Shown here: positions 5,481 to 6,124 of the stretch, piece after piece | Numbering within the stretch: position 1 is the first letter of the stretch | Layout: the number at the start of each line of letters is the position of its first letter | From: Phycisphaerales bacterium | GTDB lineage: Bacteria > Planctomycetota > Phycisphaerae > Phycisphaerales > SM1A02 | Direction of reading: 5' to 3' | DNA: 6,124 nucleotides | Assembly (NCBI GenBank): GCA_007135295.1 | Contig: SLJD01000254.1 | Span: 1 to 6,124 of the forward strand | The notes under the pieces: generated by a model | What the model saw: only the letters and a program-made list of their open reading frames with translations | What the model was told of the DNA's origin: nothing | The model's database searches: none | Program-made: the position numbers and the translations under genes

Positions 5481-5505
5481 ACATTCGCTCGGTGCCTGGC
5501 AGTTC

Positions 5506-5517
5506 AGCCGAACGGCT
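5506..5517. repeat. Short inverted repeat after recX
   Basis: AGCCG-AA-CGGCT lies 25 bases past the recX stop, in the 60-base gap before the next gene. As an RNA it would fold as a 4-bp stem with a GAAC tetraloop. No T-run follows, so it is unlikely to terminate transcription alone, and the gap shows no clear promoter. Confidence 0.2.
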
Positions 5518-5529
5518 CGATAGACGGAT

Positions 5530-5533
5530 AGGA
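5530..5533 (+). promoter_or_regulatory. Ribosome binding site of the 5541 gene
   Basis: AGGA in ATAGGATGG, seven bases before ATG 5541, is a good Shine-Dalgarno at normal spacing. It supports that start codon and shows that this genome uses Shine-Dalgarno sites for some genes. Confidence 0.65.
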
Positions 5534-5540
5534 TGGCTGC

Positions 5541-6104
5541 ATGAGAACGGTGAAAAAGAATTGGTCGACGCCTTGGCGTGGGTGGACGCCGGCCAGCATA
5601 TTGGTGGGCATCTCGGCGATACTCGCCGCGTTCGGTTGCGGCGGTCTGAACCAGCATGATGATCTGGTCGGCGTGGACCCGCTTCCGGCGCTGACCCTCG
5701 ATCCGGATTCACCTGAACCATCGAGTCATCCATCGTTGATCGAAGATGATCGTTCGCACTGGCCAGAGGTGACGGTTTCCGTCGCAGTGCGCCAGGTCGC
5801 TCATCGGCCGACCTATGCCCCGGTGCTCGGGTTCGGGGCGGATGACCCCCGGCTTCGCGGGCAGTACCCGATGGCTGAGGATGCGGTCAGGGTGTATCCG
5901 GACAATGGAAGGGACACGCTTCGCGCAATTCTCGAGGTTGTACACGGCTATGCGATGATCCCGTGGGCTCCGATCGACATGGTGTTTAACGATCGCTGGC
6001 CGTGGACAGTGGAGCGCGGCCCGGCAATGAAGTACGAGTCGGTGCCGGGGGTGCACTGGCAGATTCGCCAGGATGCCCTGCGTGATGCGAGTCCGGGGGA
6101 GTGA
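5541..6104 (+). CDS. Probable lipoprotein or secreted protein, unknown function
   Basis: 187 residues from ATG 5541, supported by AGGA seven bases upstream, to TGA 6102-6104. A basic N-terminus (RTVKKNW) leads into a hydrophobic stretch, ASILVGISAILAAFGC, then Gly-Gly. Cys33 with A-F-G before it is a near-lipobox (Phe at -2 and Ala at -3 are not ideal). An exported, possibly lipidated protein is therefore likely but less certain than for the larger lipoprotein. An acidic, Pro-rich linker follows (about 40-75). The C-terminal 110 residues are Trp/Tyr/Pro-rich (RPTYAPVLGF, VVHGYAMIPWAPIDMVF, DRWPWTVERGP), suggesting a compact globular domain. I do not recognise a family and see no catalytic motif. 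It lies 60 bases downstream of recX and overlaps the next gene by one base (TGATG). Confidence 0.75.
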   Translation: MRTVKKNWSTPWRGWTPASILVGISAILAAFGCGGLNQHDDLVGVDPLPALTLDPDSPEPSSHPSLIEDDRSHWPEVTVSVAVRQVAHRPTYAPVLGFGADDPRLRGQYPMAEDAVRVYPDNGRDTLRAILEVVHGYAMIPWAPIDMVFNDRWPWTVERGPAMKYESVPGVHWQIRQDALRDASPGE

Positions 6105-6124
6105 TGGCGGTTTACTCGGAATCA
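6104..6124 (+). CDS. Start of a further gene (3' truncated)
   Basis: ATG 6104-6106 shares its A with the stop of the preceding gene (TGATG), and GGGGGA at 6095-6100 could serve as a ribosome binding site, though only three bases away. The frame reads MAVYSES to the window edge. Seven residues cannot identify a product. The stop/start arrangement is typical of coupled genes, which is the only reason to report it. Confidence 0.45.

Overview
This looks like ordinary chromosome from a GC-rich bacterium. The gene styles fit Planctomycetota, perhaps a Phycisphaerae-like lineage: an L34 that starts MHYP, lipoproteins with no recognised family, and many genes without a clear Shine-Dalgarno. That placement is an inference, because the window has no rRNA or other decisive marker. 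The genes are mostly housekeeping. I see no mobile element, CRISPR array, tRNA or phage gene, and no multi-gene system I would call new.

Layout. Bases 1-446 (+) are the 3' end of a CtaG/Caa3_CtaG cytochrome c oxidase assembly gene. Converging on it is rpmH (ribosomal protein L34), a 46-codon minus-strand gene at 633-773 with a plausible promoter at 868-897. Bases 447-632 hold no convincing gene, and rnpA, the usual neighbour of rpmH, is absent. Divergent from rpmH, the + strand carries moaE (molybdopterin synthase large subunit), a DUF4149-like four-helix membrane protein coupled to it by a GTGA overlap, and nth (endonuclease III). These three are probably one transcription unit. nth converges, with a 15-base gap, on a large minus-strand lipoprotein gene (2923-4368) whose product looks like a beta-propeller of unknown role.

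From a short divergent intergenic region (4369-4471) the + strand resumes. A small TPR protein overlaps recX, the regulator of RecA, by 14 bases. A probable lipoprotein of unknown function follows, and it overlaps by one base the start of another gene that leaves the window.

Functionally the window mixes respiratory complex assembly, translation, molybdenum cofactor synthesis, DNA repair and recombination control, and two envelope lipoproteins. There is no evidence that these groups act together beyond local co-transcription. The points most worth a second look are the unusual cysteine spacing of the endonuclease III Fe-S loop, the divergent and orphan rpmH, a G8 tract in moaE from which the next gene's frame is open, and an apparent excess of GATC across the window.
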